Shown: positions 1 through 11,130, counted from the first letter of the stretch. The stretch: 30,000 nt of DNA from Paulinella micropora (GCA_019918135.1 WBZZ01006766.1:1-30000), one strand, 5' to 3'. A program made the numbers and translations. The notes: generated from the sequence alone by a model not told the origin.

Positions 1-28
1 CGGGTCTTCTTCGAGCAGGACGTGGGAT

Positions 29-1170
29 ATGGGAAGTTCGGCTTCAGGAGGAGAGGCCAAGAAGCCTACTACACCCTATCGTATCGTCTTTTTTCGCATT
101 CTGAAGACTCTTTGCGATCTCCGGGGCACATCAGCCGATCAAGACATTGTGCTACTGAAGACGCTGCAATTGGAACCGGCTGTTAGTGGTGGGAACAAAC
201 TGGTACTAACATCCCTACCCGGCCCACCGTTGGTGGTTGGATCGGATTGTGCCAAGAAATATGGCTCGTACGCAGATAACTGGACTTGGATTGTCTGTGC
301 GTTGCTACTGGTACTGTCCGAAGCCTGTGAATCAGGTCAAGGCGAGAACTTTTGGTCTAACCCCCAAGCGATTACCAAGAGATTTGCTGAACACTACCTT
401 GGAAGATTCCAGGGCGCCAAGGGCTCTAGAGTACATGTAGCGAGCTTTGATACTTGGGCAATGATGCATTACGTCCAGGTTGGATGCAGCTATACGCAGA
501 AGGAAGAGCTGCATCGCAGCATCGCAGCAACAAGGTGCTATTGGAAAGAAATGTGCTGGAAGCATTTTGGGCCCGACAAGTAAGGCAGGGCAAAGTGCGG
601 CGAGATATAGCTAAGACTTGGAAAGATGTTCATTCTGGGAATGGCAGCATGGTTATACCCACTCTGGTTGACTTTTACGAAGACGACGAGGGCGATACCT
701 GGACCAACAACAGCCCCTACCTAGCCGGCGCCACTCATTTTGTGTTTTGGCTGGCTACGTTTGCTAAGCTAGCAGCCGAGAATCTAGCGCGTTCAAATCC
801 CCTTGATAACGACACATTAGCAAGACTTCTTGTCCAATCTATCTGCCAGCAGAGCTCGGGGAGTGCTTCTCCGCAACAAGAGGTAACGACAGGCTACAGT
901 CAGGAATCAACAGATGACAAAACAACGGTGCGGCCAAAAACCACTAAAATCCAAGATGGAACGCTCGGACAAGGCTTTTCTGACGGGCTGAAAGAAGCCT
1001 TGGCGACGAACACCTTCCCCAAAGCCGGGGAGGATGATATCGCAGCGATCGTGCAAGAAACTCTTGTGTGGATGAATGCTACAACAGATAGCTGGTGTGA
1101 GCGTAGTACGATTTTCGCCCGTACGTCTAAAAGCCTAGGCACAAAATTTAAGGCACTGCAGAAGGGCTAG
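29..1170 (+). pseudogene. Unrecognised large ORF, broken by an 8-bp tandem duplication
   Basis: The frame starts with ATG at 29 but is open to the window edge, so it may begin further left. It runs to 583 in one frame, and the coding character continues in another frame to 1170. The switch lies at an 8-bp tandem duplication (GCATCGCA twice, near 511-527). Removing one copy puts both halves in the same frame, so this is one gene with a single break. After the stop at 1168-1170 coding-like sequence continues in a third frame into the next entry, consistent with one extra G in the GGG at 1163-1165, so both entries may be one very long gene. No domain, signal peptide or catalytic motif is recognised. 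The region near 700-800 is rich in aromatic and hydrophobic residues, and the C-terminal third is polar. Function unknown. Confidence 0.5.
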
Positions 1171-3236
1171 GCTCCGCAGGAATATAGGAATTATTGAGGA
1201 GGACGCAAAAGAGGCAGTGGGCGATGCCGGGCTTTCAATCGCGTGGGACAACGTTCGAACGACTGCATTGGTGACACCGACGTCGGATACGACAAAGAGA
1301 CCGTCGTCAGAGAACGCGCGGATCATAAAGGAGGAGTTGCGGGAGGACGAGGAGGGGAGGGTGGAGGAGGTGAGGTGGTGGAGGAGGAGGAGAAGGAGAG
1401 AGGAAGAGGAGGCGCGGCGGGCGGAGGAGAGAGGAGGCGCGGCGGCAGGCGGAGGCAGAGGAGGAGGCGCGGCGGCAGGCGGAGGAAGAGAAGAAGAAGA
1501 AGAAGAAAAGCGGGGGGGGGGGGGAGTATAAAGAAATCGAGCGTGCGGACGAAGAAGGAGCCGGAAGCACGGGGTTTGGCGCCGAACCCCAGTGTGCCAC
1601 TCTCCTTTGGTGGAGAAGAAGAAGAAGAAGCAGCAGCAGGAAAGAAAGATTCGCTTGCTTCGAATGGTTCGGATCCTCCCCTCGCACCGATTTTAGAACC
1701 ATTATCAACGTCTGAAACTAAAGCTAAACCTACAGCTACAACCAAACGACGAGGTAGGCCTCCTAAGGCAGCGAAGACGGAGTCGCGCGCGCCGGACCCG
1801 GCGTCGATGATAGCGGACCAGATGGTGGAGGCGGTGCGGAGGAGGTCCCAAAGGATTAGGGAAAAGGAAGCCAAAGCTGCAAGTGCCAAGTCTCGTCCAA
1901 CTGATCCTATGCCTGATAGTGTGGAAAAAGTAGGGGACGTCCAGAGCTTCACGGAGTTGTGGAAACCTGACCCTACACAAGCAATTGCTGGCAACGATTC
2001 GATTGTGTTGGGCGTCTTCCATGCACTACGCGCTGTCATCATCAGGCCTTTGGCTGATGATGCTGCTGGTGATGATGCTACCCCGGCCAAACAGAGTCCG
2101 TACCAAGTCATCTCAATGCCGACGTACAGCAACTTTATGCAAGAGTTCATCCAAAAGATTTCCAGTCTAAGAAACCAAGTTGACAAAGCGCGGACCGAAC
2201 CGGGGCTTCAGCCTTTGCTGCTGCACAAAACGCCACCAGAGCGAAGCTACCAGATACCCCCTACCATCCGTACGCAGAAGTTGTGCCCTGGTTGGCTGAA
2301 TCCGTCACTAGCATCATTGAGACAGAGGAGCCTCTTTCATTTCTGCCGCAACATGAAAAAATATGGATGCGGGGTCTATTTGCTGGCACTAACGCTCTGT
2401 CGAGGGATGAATCGTACAAAGCCTATCGGACATGTTTACAGAAGGCCCAAGAAGCTTTCCAGGATTTGCTGGCCAACTCAAACCCTAAGGAGACTAGCGG
2501 TTTCTTTCTTGAACGTTTTTTGGAAAATTTCACAAAGAAACTCGGGCCCCTCGAAAGCATATTTCCAAAGCTACAAGACGAAGACGACAAACGAATCCTT
2601 GCCTTTGAAGGCCATGCCCAGAACGACAATTGGCTCAGCGTGGAAGACTATGCCATTTACGCCGCTCTGGACTACTGCCTGCACACTAATGTGCGGACCA
2701 TTAATGGTGTTACGGTCAGAGTTCTTGGAGCGCTACAAGTGACCGAGAACCAATACTTTATACTTGTTCTCTCTGGCAATGATGACAAGAGTCTTGGAAT
2801 CAGAGCCATGGCAACAAATAGTTATCCAGCACACAAGAAGGATGATGTTGATTGGGACAAGAACAGATTGCTGCTGTGCCCGGAGTTCTCGGCTACTTTC
2901 TCGACCTCGCGACTGACAGGAGCGCTGCAGGGCGACCCAAGAGCTGAACTAGATTCTGTGGCAATCTCAAAATCAAAACCTGTTCTAGAAACCCGAGATT
3001 ACACAAACCTTGAACCATCGACGCAAAGGATGTTTGGCACCCAGCCTTCTAATTACGCTAGTTACACCAAAGCACTGCAACAAGTGGTGCAGTTGGTCCC
3101 GTCCCTCTTAAGTGCTGAGGCAGGCAATGCGGTGAAAGGCAAAAGCGACGACCTGGACCCACAGGCCGGGCCTCTGGCCTTTGTAGACGTAGCCCACCTA
3201 CTGCGGAACAAAAAGATTGCAGTATTAGCAGCATAA
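1171..3236 (+). pseudogene. Unrecognised ORF with R/G/E-rich low-complexity tract and AT-hook, frameshifted
   Basis: Coding-like sequence enters from the preceding gene without an ATG, passes through a purine-only stretch (about 1325-1530) coding for Arg/Gly/Glu runs, then continues in a second frame to about 2200 and a third to the stop at 3236. After the low-complexity part there is an AT-hook-like motif (KRRGRPPKAAK, near 1744-1776), which suggests minor-groove DNA binding, followed by a basic helix. The last shift falls near 2184-2215, where a missing base in GGGG or a doubled GC (GCGC) would each explain it. The C-terminal ~315 residues look globular and acidic, with no recognised family. 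Purine-run length is easily misread in assemblies, so the tract may be wrong in detail. Role unknown; nuclear or DNA-associated is only a guess from the AT-hook. Confidence 0.45.
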
Positions 3237-3325
3237 AAACATAAAACCCGGACCCTTACGGCCGCCCTGCCTTCCGCAGGGAGTCTTGTTGGCTCTCTTT
3301 TTTTCCTTTTAATTAAATCTTCGTT

Positions 3326-4195
3326 TTACATGTAGACTCGGCTCATTTCGCCGAAATAGCTCTGGCGCACACACTGTCCTACGTATTGGACGTTGTCTTC
3401 CCGGCGCGCCGAGTGCGTGACATAGTCGATGACGCTCCGCTGCAGCAGCAGAAACAGCTGGTGGCCCACGGGCCCCGCCCCTCGATCGCCGGACCCTGCC
3501 TTGGCTCGGGCCTCGGCCACGTTGGCCGGCTGACCGGCGGTGGCGGCGCCGGGGCCCCCCCCTGCCCGGCCACGCGCCGGGCGGGCCCACTCCTGCACTT
3601 GCTTTTGACAACCAGCGCGCGCAAAGCCGGCGTAGTCCTCGTTCGCGGCCGCCGCCAGGCAGTGCGCCTCCAGCAGGACGCGGGAGTGTCCTTCCTTGGC
3701 GGGCAGTGACCATCGATTGGGCAGCTCCTCGGGGTAAGGCAGCCGGGCATAAAAAAGCATGTCCTCGTGCGCCCACTCGGACTTGGGGGAGCAGTTTAGG
3801 TGTGGCAGGTACATGTCAGTCACGCCCTGCGTCTGTACACGTACCTGTTTGCCCTGCAGCAGCCCGTCCTCCCCGCACACCCCCATAAACCTCCACAGCA
3901 CCTCGGCCGCGCCCGCATCAAGCGGCTTGCGGGGCTCCACCCGATCCCAGTTTGTTGCCACGTTGGTCACCAGCGGCAGCTCCCCGACAGCTCTCTCCAG
4001 ATCGCTACGCTTCGCAATTACGACGTCACACGTCTGCACCTGGACCGCCTTGTCACCACTGTAGGACGTGACGGCCGAGCCGGGGACCTGTCGCGCCGGG
4101 TCCGCTTGGGTTTGCGCAACGCAAGTAATCACAACCTCTCCGCATTCCACATCCTCCGGCCCCGCTTCTCCAAACAAGCTCCGTCTGCTATCCAT
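3326..4195 (-). CDS. Unrecognised intact protein, 289 aa
   Basis: This is the only left-part gene that reads from ATG (complement of 4193-4195) to stop without a break. It lies opposite to its neighbours, convergent with the gene ending at 3236 and divergent from the gene starting at 4548. It encodes 289 residues: an acidic N-terminal third, a central part rich in Trp, Pro and Tyr, an Ala/Gly/Arg-rich linker at roughly residues 205-240, and a polar C-terminus rich in Gln and Tyr. No transmembrane segment or catalytic motif is visible. GC content is very high over the linker. The two other frames over 3,380-3,780 are also open on this strand, a side effect of GC bias. Possible roles include a virion or tegument-like protein, but nothing in the sequence proves this. 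Confidence 0.55.
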   Translation of the reverse strand: MDSRRSLFGEAGPEDVECGEVVITCVAQTQADPARQVPGSAVTSYSGDKAVQVQTCDVVIAKRSDLERAVGELPLVTNVATNWDRVEPRKPLDAGAAEVLWRFMGVCGEDGLLQGKQVRVQTQGVTDMYLPHLNCSPKSEWAHEDMLFYARLPYPEELPNRWSLPAKEGHSRVLLEAHCLAAAANEDYAGFARAGCQKQVQEWARPARGRAGGGPGAATAGQPANVAEARAKAGSGDRGAGPVGHQLFLLLQRSVIDYVTHSARREDNVQYVGQCVRQSYFGEMSRVYM

Positions 4196-4547
4196 GGCCT
4201 AGGGAATCAGAAGACAAAAAACAAATGGGGACCAGTTTTTTTTTGTCCCTACCAAGATTTTTTTTCTCTCCTTGGTTCTCTCTTAGCACAAAAAAGGGAA
4301 CGTACGCTAACCTGAGGAGGGGGGGGGGGAGGAGGAGAAGGGAGGAGGGAGGGGGAAGGGGGGGGGGGAAGAAGTAGAGGGTTGCTCCCTTGTACACTTT
4401 ACCCCCCCCCCCCCCCGCGCGCCGCCGCATGCGCCCCCCCCCCCCTTTTCCCCTGCGCCGCCACAGCCCTGCCCCCCCCCCCCCCACCTCCCTCTCTCTT
4501 TCTCTAAGTTGTAGCTTGTATAAGAGGCAAGGGGTTCGCGAGGGTTA
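4196..4547. promoter_or_regulatory. Divergent intergenic region with long G and C runs and a TATA-like box
   Basis: This gap separates the minus-strand gene ending its 5' side at 4195 from the plus-strand gene at 4548. Positions about 4316-4370 are almost only G and A; 4400-4490 hold several runs of 9 or more C, then CT-rich sequence. A TATAAG box lies at 4519-4524, only 24 bases before the ATG at 4548, so the transcript leader would be very short if it is used. T-runs at 4229-4237 and 4259-4266 lie near the minus-strand gene. No gene is seen in the gap. Confidence 0.4.
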
Positions 4548-6224
4548 ATGTCCGGCAGTCATTATGACGATTTCAAACTGCTGTTAAGGAGGATAGTGAC
4601 AGAGCTAAAGGAAAAACCCAAGCCCCTAAAAGCACGGCTTCATGTAACACAACGCCATTTGATCTTTGTGAGCGGGGTGGCTGCTAAGACCGTATTTGGC
4701 ATTCGCACCTACAAGCTTACTGCAGCCGTAGTAAAAGCCCGAGAAAAGATCCTCCGGCAGGTGCAGCAAGACACCGAAAGCTTGCCGAAACTAAACCCTC
4801 TGCTGTGCCCCAAACCGTTTGTCTCCAATGGTTTCCCTCCTCCGACCGTGAACATACGCTGGATGAAGAAACACGCCAAGACTTAAGAAGGCTGGTACAT
4901 CTGGTACAACATGCTCACTACTATGAAGTGTTGGGCAACCACCAAAACGTGTTTTACAAGGCACGGACTGCCACTTTACGTATCTTAGAAGAAATAATCA
5001 ACTCACAACGAACGGATAACCGCCGGTTGCTTATCTTGCAGGAGTCAAAGCACTGGGGAGACATCCACCTGCTCAAATGGCTCAAAGAGCGAGAAACTAC
5101 CGAGCCTCTCGCGCCCGTCCTCGGGGGATTGTATAAGCAAATAAGCAGCATCGCCACACTCCTGCCAAGACAAAACGGGGCAGCGGAGCAGGAGTACTAC
5201 GTTTGGTCCGGCATATCACCCTACGCAATTTTTAAGAGGCCTTTGCCTGTCCGGGGTGACTCTCCTTTTGTCTTTCTGGGGCTAGAAAGAGATTGGCTAA
5301 CTGACAAAGGAGACAGATATAAGCTTGGCGACGAAAACGAAAAGGCCTGTTTCTATCCCGTACCTCAAAGTCTGTTCCCTGTTAGTATACAACCAAAAAT
5401 AGTCCTTGGTCTGTTGCACTATTTGCTGCTTGTCTGCAACACTTATGAAAGGCTGGGAAAGGAGGCCCATGGGCCCTTGGCTTCCGTAGTATACACCTTG
5501 CTGGTAGACGTCATTCCCGCTAAGCATCAAACAGAATTGTGCAACGCGTTCTCCCTACTAATGAAACTTGACGTCTGGGCATTGGAACAGGGCTGGACCC
5601 CCTTTTTAGAGCGCTTGCTTTTAAGCAACAGCAGTCTAGTCAAAGCTATCATTGCCGGCGCGCACGAGCCTTTGCGCTACCCGTACAAACCGTTTGGAGT
5701 CGTTTATGAAGAATGCGTGTATCTGTATCAGATACTCAATCGCCTAGTGACAGATCCGGAGGGACAGGTCGGTGCTTGACAAGAAAGAATTTCTAAAACA
5801 AGCTCTTGCTAAATGGTACGCAGACGTCGTCGGCCCCAGCGAGTTTCGGAGCGAAGAGCAAGAATGGGATAACTATCTGGGCAAAGAGGCACACCAAGCC
5901 ATAAAAGAAAAGAAGCAATACACCACGGTCGTCGATCCGGATCCGGCCACTGAAAAAAAGAACGGCCTATGGCGGGATGTAGTTGCTATTGGCATGCGTG
6001 CACAGTTGACGACGACGCAGCAAGAACGCAAGTCCCACCCCGTCGTCGTGCCGAAAGCTCTGCCAGGCGAATGGCGGGCTCAGGTTGCGGCCCATGCACA
6101 CGCGCTGCTGCACTTGGCGCTGGCCGACTCTGTTCTCTTGTCCTCTGCGCGCACGAGCTGCGGGGGTATTAACGTAGATAAGCAATACGTTAGCACCTAC
6201 ATATTTCCCAGACCAAACCGTTAG
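4548..6224 (+). pseudogene. Unrecognised ~555-aa ORF in three frames
   Basis: The ATG at 4548 follows a TATA-like box. Frame one runs to 4886, frame two carries the coding signal from about 4805 to 5779, and frame three from about 5765 to the stop at 6222-6224. The first shift falls between about 4800 and 4850 and needs a loss of one base or a gain of two. The second fits one extra G in the GGG at 5761-5763. The joined product would be about 555 residues, mostly helical, rich in Leu and Tyr, with no membrane segment and no motif I recognise. The polyadenylation signal AATAAA at 6304-6309 fits as its 3' end. It is co-oriented with the gene at 6561 and probably belongs to the same unknown gene group. 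Function unknown. Confidence 0.5.
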
Positions 6225-6303
6225 CACGGCAGGAGGTTGCAACTTACCAGTACCCTGTCAAGATAGTTCAACCTTTCCGGTAACCTTTTGGTCCAAAGCT
6301 TTC

Positions 6304-6309
6304 AATAAA
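6304..6309 (+). terminator. Polyadenylation signal AATAAA
   Basis: The AATAAA hexamer lies 80 bases after the stop at 6224 and is followed by a T-rich stretch, the usual eukaryotic arrangement. It implies nuclear-type transcript processing for the left part. Confidence 0.6.
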
Positions 6310-6560
6310 GTTTTTCTGTTAGGATCACGCATTTTGTTTTTCATTTTCGGTGTATGCTACGCGAAAGGAGGCACAGAGGAGAGAAAAGAAAAAAAGCGGG
6401 AAGAGCGACAAGGGGAGGGGGGGGCAGTTTTCGATCCTCCCCCCCCCCTCTCTCTCTCTTTCTCTCTCTCCTCTATTGCCCCTCACGTCTCCCCCTATTT
6501 ACTGTAAGTAAACAGCAGCAGACCGGCCCCCGTTTTTATCTATTACTCGTGGGGATTTTA
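6310..6560. other. Intergenic, purine run followed by C and CT runs
   Basis: Purine-only sequence (about 6363-6425) is followed by a C-run and a long CT-repeat (6437-6475). An open frame crosses it from the ATG at 6354, but its product is low complexity, and the ATG at 6561 starts sequence that looks truly coding. No other feature is seen. Confidence 0.4.
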
Positions 6561-8810
6561 ATGACCTCGGGGGGTAGCAAAAAAGAGAGATTCCGAGAAA
6601 TGCTGCCACCACCAATCCTGATGTACACGAAAGGAGGAACTGACAAAGGCGTCCCATTTTGGGGCCAATCCGAGGAAGAGTTAAACAAATACATACCCTA
6701 CAGTGTCAGATTCAGTGTACAATTACGTTTTCTTGCCGAGAAGAACAAAGACATCCAACAAAAGTGGTTGAGCGAATGGCGACACCTGGCCGATTCGCCG
6801 CCTATACCCGTTCTAGGCACACGAGTCAATCAAGCAAGCATAGATGAACTTGAGGCTTGCGAATGGGCTAGGCGGGCACTAAGTTCGCTGTTCACTAATA
6901 TTCCAAACGATATAAAATTTTACACCGTACCAGCTCCACCCCAACGGTCGGCGCCAGAGGCCACTACGCAAGCTTTGGGTCCGCCAAGAAAGACAGAGCC
7001 CAAAGAAGAGAAAGCTTTGGCACTGGCACCGGCGCCAGCGCGCTTAGAGCTGGTCACGCCGGAAAACCCGCAGCAGCGACGGTGTGGGCTAAAATGGTAC
7101 GTCTACGTCTTCATGGGCGTTCTGAATTTGGCGCAGGTGTGTACGTTGCCAGGCTTTATTATGTACAGCAAGATGCATTTTCTACGATTTACCAGCAACC
7201 GTTCAAGAGATATCTCCGCTCTAGTGTGGATATCGTTCGAGACACGCGTAATGCAGTGCTACGCGGTCTTTCCGTGGCTTCGGGTGGCTTCTGGAAACCC
7301 GAACTACCGAGCTGGCACGAGACATATGGGCGGCTGGCACAACAGGTCTTAAGCCAAGACTTGCTTGCCGAGACGGTGCAGATCATCGAAGCCAGGCCGA
7401 TGTTTAAGCTCTTTTTTGAGGAACTCCTGTCAGTCCGGCTGTACACCAAGGAAAATAGAGAAATCGTTGATGATCACTTTAAAGAAAACACAGGTGAAAA
7501 GGAGAGATACGAGTCCCGCCAAAAACAGCTCTACGACAACACCTATCCCAAACCTCAAGGGAACGAGCTGCTAGGCTTGGTGATAGATCAGCGTCGCCTA
7601 ATCGCAGAGATACCCCGCCAGCTTGGCGACATGGTTGCTGGTACGAGCCTATCCTGCAACAGGGTCCTAGAAGAGGGCTTCGCCAGCATCTTGGCCAGCT
7701 CTGGGCTTTACCAGAGCCCGGCCTATGTGTATCCCCGCTTCAGCGTGTCTGACCCCGAGGCCCTGGCAAGGGACTATACCGCAAGACAGATCGAGAATTT
7801 GTACGGCCTAGCCAGGCCTTACAGTGAGTTCTTAGAAGTCGACCCGTACCTGATGCTTGCGACTCAAATCATTGCCCTGCACCCACGGACCATCACGCCC
7901 GAGTTTTTAAACCGGTTCTGGAACCGAGTTTTTAAACCGGTTCTGGAACGCGGACGAAAGCCTCCCTCCACTTTTTATGTATGCCAACGACGTGTGGGGT
8001 TTTCCGGTTGCGGGACGGCTAGAACACTTGTACAAGACTGACGGCTACGACGACGGAAAGAGAGGCCCCAATGATGCTGCCCGATTCTTGCTCTCGGCCG
8101 AGGGCTTGCTCTCTGTCGAGGACTTTGTGTTGCAACACAAGGACGTGATACAGCACGCCCCGCCGCCCTCCAGCACCCCCAGCGCGCCCTTGTACCAGGA
8201 GTCCACGCGCGACAACACGCTCAGGCGTCTGGCGGGAGCTTCCGCCGAGTGCAAGCGCATTCAGCAACACCAGCGCTTAGATGCAGCCTGCTGTTTCTCT
8301 GCCCAGGCCCTGCACAACCAGTACGTGCCCTCCGATATGTTCAACTATATGCTCGAAAACGTCCACCACGGTGACACCGAGCCGCCCTTTTGGACACACA
8401 CGTACCTAGCCCTAGCCTTGAGAACGCAGCAAGATCGCTTCGATGTAGCTTTTAGTACTGAATTGGGAAAATTTAAAACTAGCGGTATCGAGACTTCCAT
8501 CAAGCGGGATCTCTTCGGATATATCTGGGGCCCACCAAGCTGGCGTGCCAGGGTCATCAATGTCGAACCCGGTAGCTCCGAGCCGAAGCCGTTGACCGCC
8601 TCAGAAGTGGCTCTGCACTGCCTGGCGGAAATGGAAGCGCGGCTAGGCGCCTTGCTGTATTTTGAGCAGGACTTGGCGGTGCTGAGGGGGGATTCGCACC
8701 ACACGAAAACGACTCTCAGTGACGTCTTGCAAGCCATTCGGGCCACGGCGCGCAGTGTGCTGGGCCAAGAGGACAATCCCGGCAGCACGCTTGCCGGGCT
8801 CTTGTACTAG
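6561..8810 (+). pseudogene. Unrecognised large ORF, broken by a 25-bp tandem duplication and small indels
   Basis: ATG at 6561 opens a frame that shows coding character to about 7060, then switches to a second frame until about 7940, then to a third ending at 8808-8810. The first shift fits one missing A in the AAAA run just before the GCAGCAGCG at about 7071. The second is explained exactly by a 25-bp tandem duplication at about 7900-7948: removing one copy restores a single frame. Near 8795 the coding signal moves again, consistent with one missing G in a GGG, and continues into the next entry. The product is mostly helical with a Pro/Ala-rich linker near residues 125-175. No family recognised. 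It probably formed one gene of about 1,120 codons with the next entry. Confidence 0.5.
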
Positions 8811-9931
8811 CTTTCCGCTGCGTGCTGCGCCAACAGACCTTGCAGGAGCTGCTAGGTGACAGCACAGTCTATAGCTGGGAAAGAGTCCTCAGAGCGGTAC
8901 GTTCTCAGGTCCTATGCTGGTACGAAGACGGGCGCGTGCCACACAGGTACGGGCAATGGCTGTAAGACCATGGACTGGATGAGCTCGTGTCCAACTGGTT
9001 CTGGAGGCTAGCCCTGGGCGCGCCCAACCTCCACTCTAGCGCGCGCAGGACGGTGGCCGAGGCAAGCCAAAACCTTTTTGATGACATCCTGAAAGAGCAC
9101 AAAAAATTGCACTCTTCCTACGCAAGCAAGAGCAAGCAGGGGTCCAAGGGGGGATTCAGGCCGTACAGGTTCCAGCTGAAAAAAGCCAAAGTGCGCCATC
9201 TAGTCATCACAAGCTACAGCCTTATGCAAACGGCCTCCACCACGCCCAAAGACATCTTGCTGGCCCTAAAATGGGCGGCTGTCCTGAATCAACCCAGCTT
9301 TGCCATCATCCAGGACGAAGCCACGTTAAAGACCTTTATAAACCAAGCCGGCACTACCGCCGCCTCATATTTCCAGACTACTGCTACCCTCTCCTGTTAT
9401 TTCCTGGCTGTCAGCTACCTGGGGTTAGTACCTGCCACCGGGGCATCCGCTGTCGTACTCGCCTGCGCAAAAACGCAAACACTGCTGCACAGCTACCTGC
9501 AGCCCTCCCCCCAAAACCAAACCCCAGACACGCCAAACCTAAAAGAAATAGCTATTGACCGCAAGAGCGCTGCCCAGACATTACATAACGCCATTGGCGC
9601 CCCCGATTCCCCCTCGGTGTGGGATTTAGAAACCCATATACGAGAAATCAGCAAAAGCAACACTCTTGGGAGCGACCAAAATAGCTTTCAAACCTTGTTG
9701 CGCCATAATCTGTCTTCCTCTTCTCGGAGCATGAAAGAGTGGGATTGTCCATTACGAATTAAATGCACGGACTGTCCGGTGGAAGAAGGGGATTGGAGTC
9801 ATTACGCCGGATTCCCGCAGCTGAGTTGGAGTAGTCCTACTATCTCTCCCACCCCCACCTACAATGTAACAGCTGACGCCTCCGCAAAAGGACAGGAACA
9901 GCAAGCGTCCCCTAAGAGTGACCCCAACTAA
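8811..9931 (+). pseudogene. Downstream part of the preceding broken gene, with an in-frame TAA
   Basis: The frame ending at 9929-9931 is open from about 8800 apart from a TAA at 8963-8965. After that stop it has no in-frame ATG until about 9223, deep inside conserved-looking sequence, so it is not a normal separate gene. The simplest reading is that it is the 3' end of the 6561 gene, cut by a frameshift near 8795 and a nonsense codon. The central part has a hydrophobic stretch rich in Ala, Tyr and Leu (about 9355-9480) that could be a membrane segment or a buried helix. The tail after about 9720 is Ser/Pro/Trp-rich. Two AATAAA signals follow at 10013 and 10029. Function unknown. Confidence 0.5.
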
Positions 9932-10012
9932 AAGCCTGGAAGCTGATTAGAAGGTTCTGTTCCAAGCCCAAGAGTTCCCGACCTGCTGCAATCGCTCCAA
10001 AAGTAAGAAACA

Positions 10013-10034
10013 AATAAACGTTTTCTTTAATAAA
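10013..10034 (+). terminator. Two polyadenylation signals
   Basis: AATAAA occurs at 10013-10018 and 10029-10034, 80-100 bases after the last left-part stop codon. A third copy lies at 10171-10176 inside T/A-rich sequence. They mark the 3' end of the left-part gene group. Confidence 0.55.
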
Positions 10035-10269
10035 ACCTTGGCTCACTTACATTCTGAGCGAAAGCGCTCGACGAGGGACTAAGACAATCCGTGATTCCTC
10101 TTCCACTGCTTCTTCCCTCTCCATCTTCTAGTTTTCAGTGCCAAGTGTAAGAACGAGACCGTCAAGCTTTAATAAAAAAATTCTTTTTCGCACTTTGTCA
10201 AGGTTTTTTTTTACTAATTTTTTTTGTACATTCTAAGCGCTCCCCCTTTTCCCTCGCCCCTTCCTCCTT

Positions 10270-10660
10270 CCAACCTCTAACCCACTGGCGCGGGCTGGAA
10301 GGCCTGTGCGGGGGAGCAAAAATAAGTAAACTTTTTTTTAGGAGCCCACAGGGGGGGGGGGCGCCCCCCCCTCCCCCTTTTTTTCTTTCCTCCCCCTGAG
10401 CCCCCTGAGCCCGGGGGGCTCAAAGAACAGGGGAAGGGCAAGGGGGGAGGGAGAGAGCGCAGAAGCTACCAAAAAACAATATATGAAACGCCTCAACTAA
10501 GCCCCCCAATGCCGGGCGCCCCCCCCCCCTTCTCCCTTGTCGAGACTCCGGCTGAACGAGTACATTTCTTTTTAGTACTTTCTTGATGTAGCAAAATATG
10601 GCGGCTTGGCGGTCTGTGCATGTGATACGGCCAAAAAGGCAGCGTTTCCAGGCTTTTCTG
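10270..10660. repeat. Long direct repeat, copy 1
   Basis: This block is matched by 12660-13015: a GCGGGCTG-containing start, GGAGCAAAAATAAGT, AGCCCACAG, a G-run then C-run, TGAGCCCCCTGAGCCC, GGGCTCAAAGAACAGGGGAAG, ATATGAAACGCCTCAACTAAGCC, a second C-run, and a tail with GGCAGCGTTT. The copies differ by many small changes, so they are old or evolving. A weaker third copy of only the tail part (GATACGACCGAAAAAG onward) lies at 11037-11125. No gene is supported in it. Confidence 0.7.
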
Positions 10661-11130
10661 GCAATACTGCAATTTTCGGCCATATCATTCCAGACGCACA
10701 CATACGCAAATTTGGCGACAAATTTGTGCAAAAAAAAGAAAGAAAGAGAAAGAGAAAAATTCTGTTTGAGAAAAAAAGGGGAGGGGGAACGGAGGGAAGA
10801 AAGAGGGAAGAGGAGCAGGGAGGGGAGGGAGGAGAGAGTGGGGCGCCCCCGTTCTCTTCCCTTCCCCCCTTTCCCCCCCGCTCCCTCCTCCCTCCGAAGA
10901 GGGAGGGGTATAAAAAACTTGTCATTTGCGCAACAAAAAAAATTGGCGCGCGTTTTTTTCCGCGGGAAAACATATGTTACCCCGAGGAAAGAGACCGGAG
11001 CGGCCCGTTCATTTGGCGCTAAGTTTTGCACGACTATGATACGACCGAAAAAGACAGTGCTTCCAGGGTTTTTGGTAGAACTGCCTTTTTCCAGCTATAT
11101 CACTCCCAAAATTTGACCATATCACATCCC
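10661..11130. other. Non-coding stretch with purine/pyrimidine runs and a TATA-like box
   Basis: Purine-rich sequence (about 10725-10835) is followed by a C/T-rich stretch, then an imperfect inverted repeat (CCTCC, GAAGA, GGGAGG near 10890-10908) and a TATAAAAAA at 10909-10917. Open frames on both strands here are low complexity and overlap one another, so I do not call a gene. The TATA-like box could serve a transcript entering the repeat block. Confidence 0.35.

Noticed and set aside
1307..2186. Minus-strand frame of 287 codons rich in Pro, Ser and Leu
   Set aside because: It is the complement of the purine tract and of sequence that codes on the plus strand (AT-hook part).
29..9931. Spliceosomal introns as explanation of the frame changes in the left part
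   Set aside because: Two changes are explained exactly by tandem duplications, and the coding signal is continuous across the others, with no non-coding gap.
10420..11116. Several 120-200-codon open frames on both strands
   Set aside because: They overlap each other, are low complexity (runs of Arg/Glu or Pro/Ser/Leu) and come from purine/pyrimidine-rich DNA.
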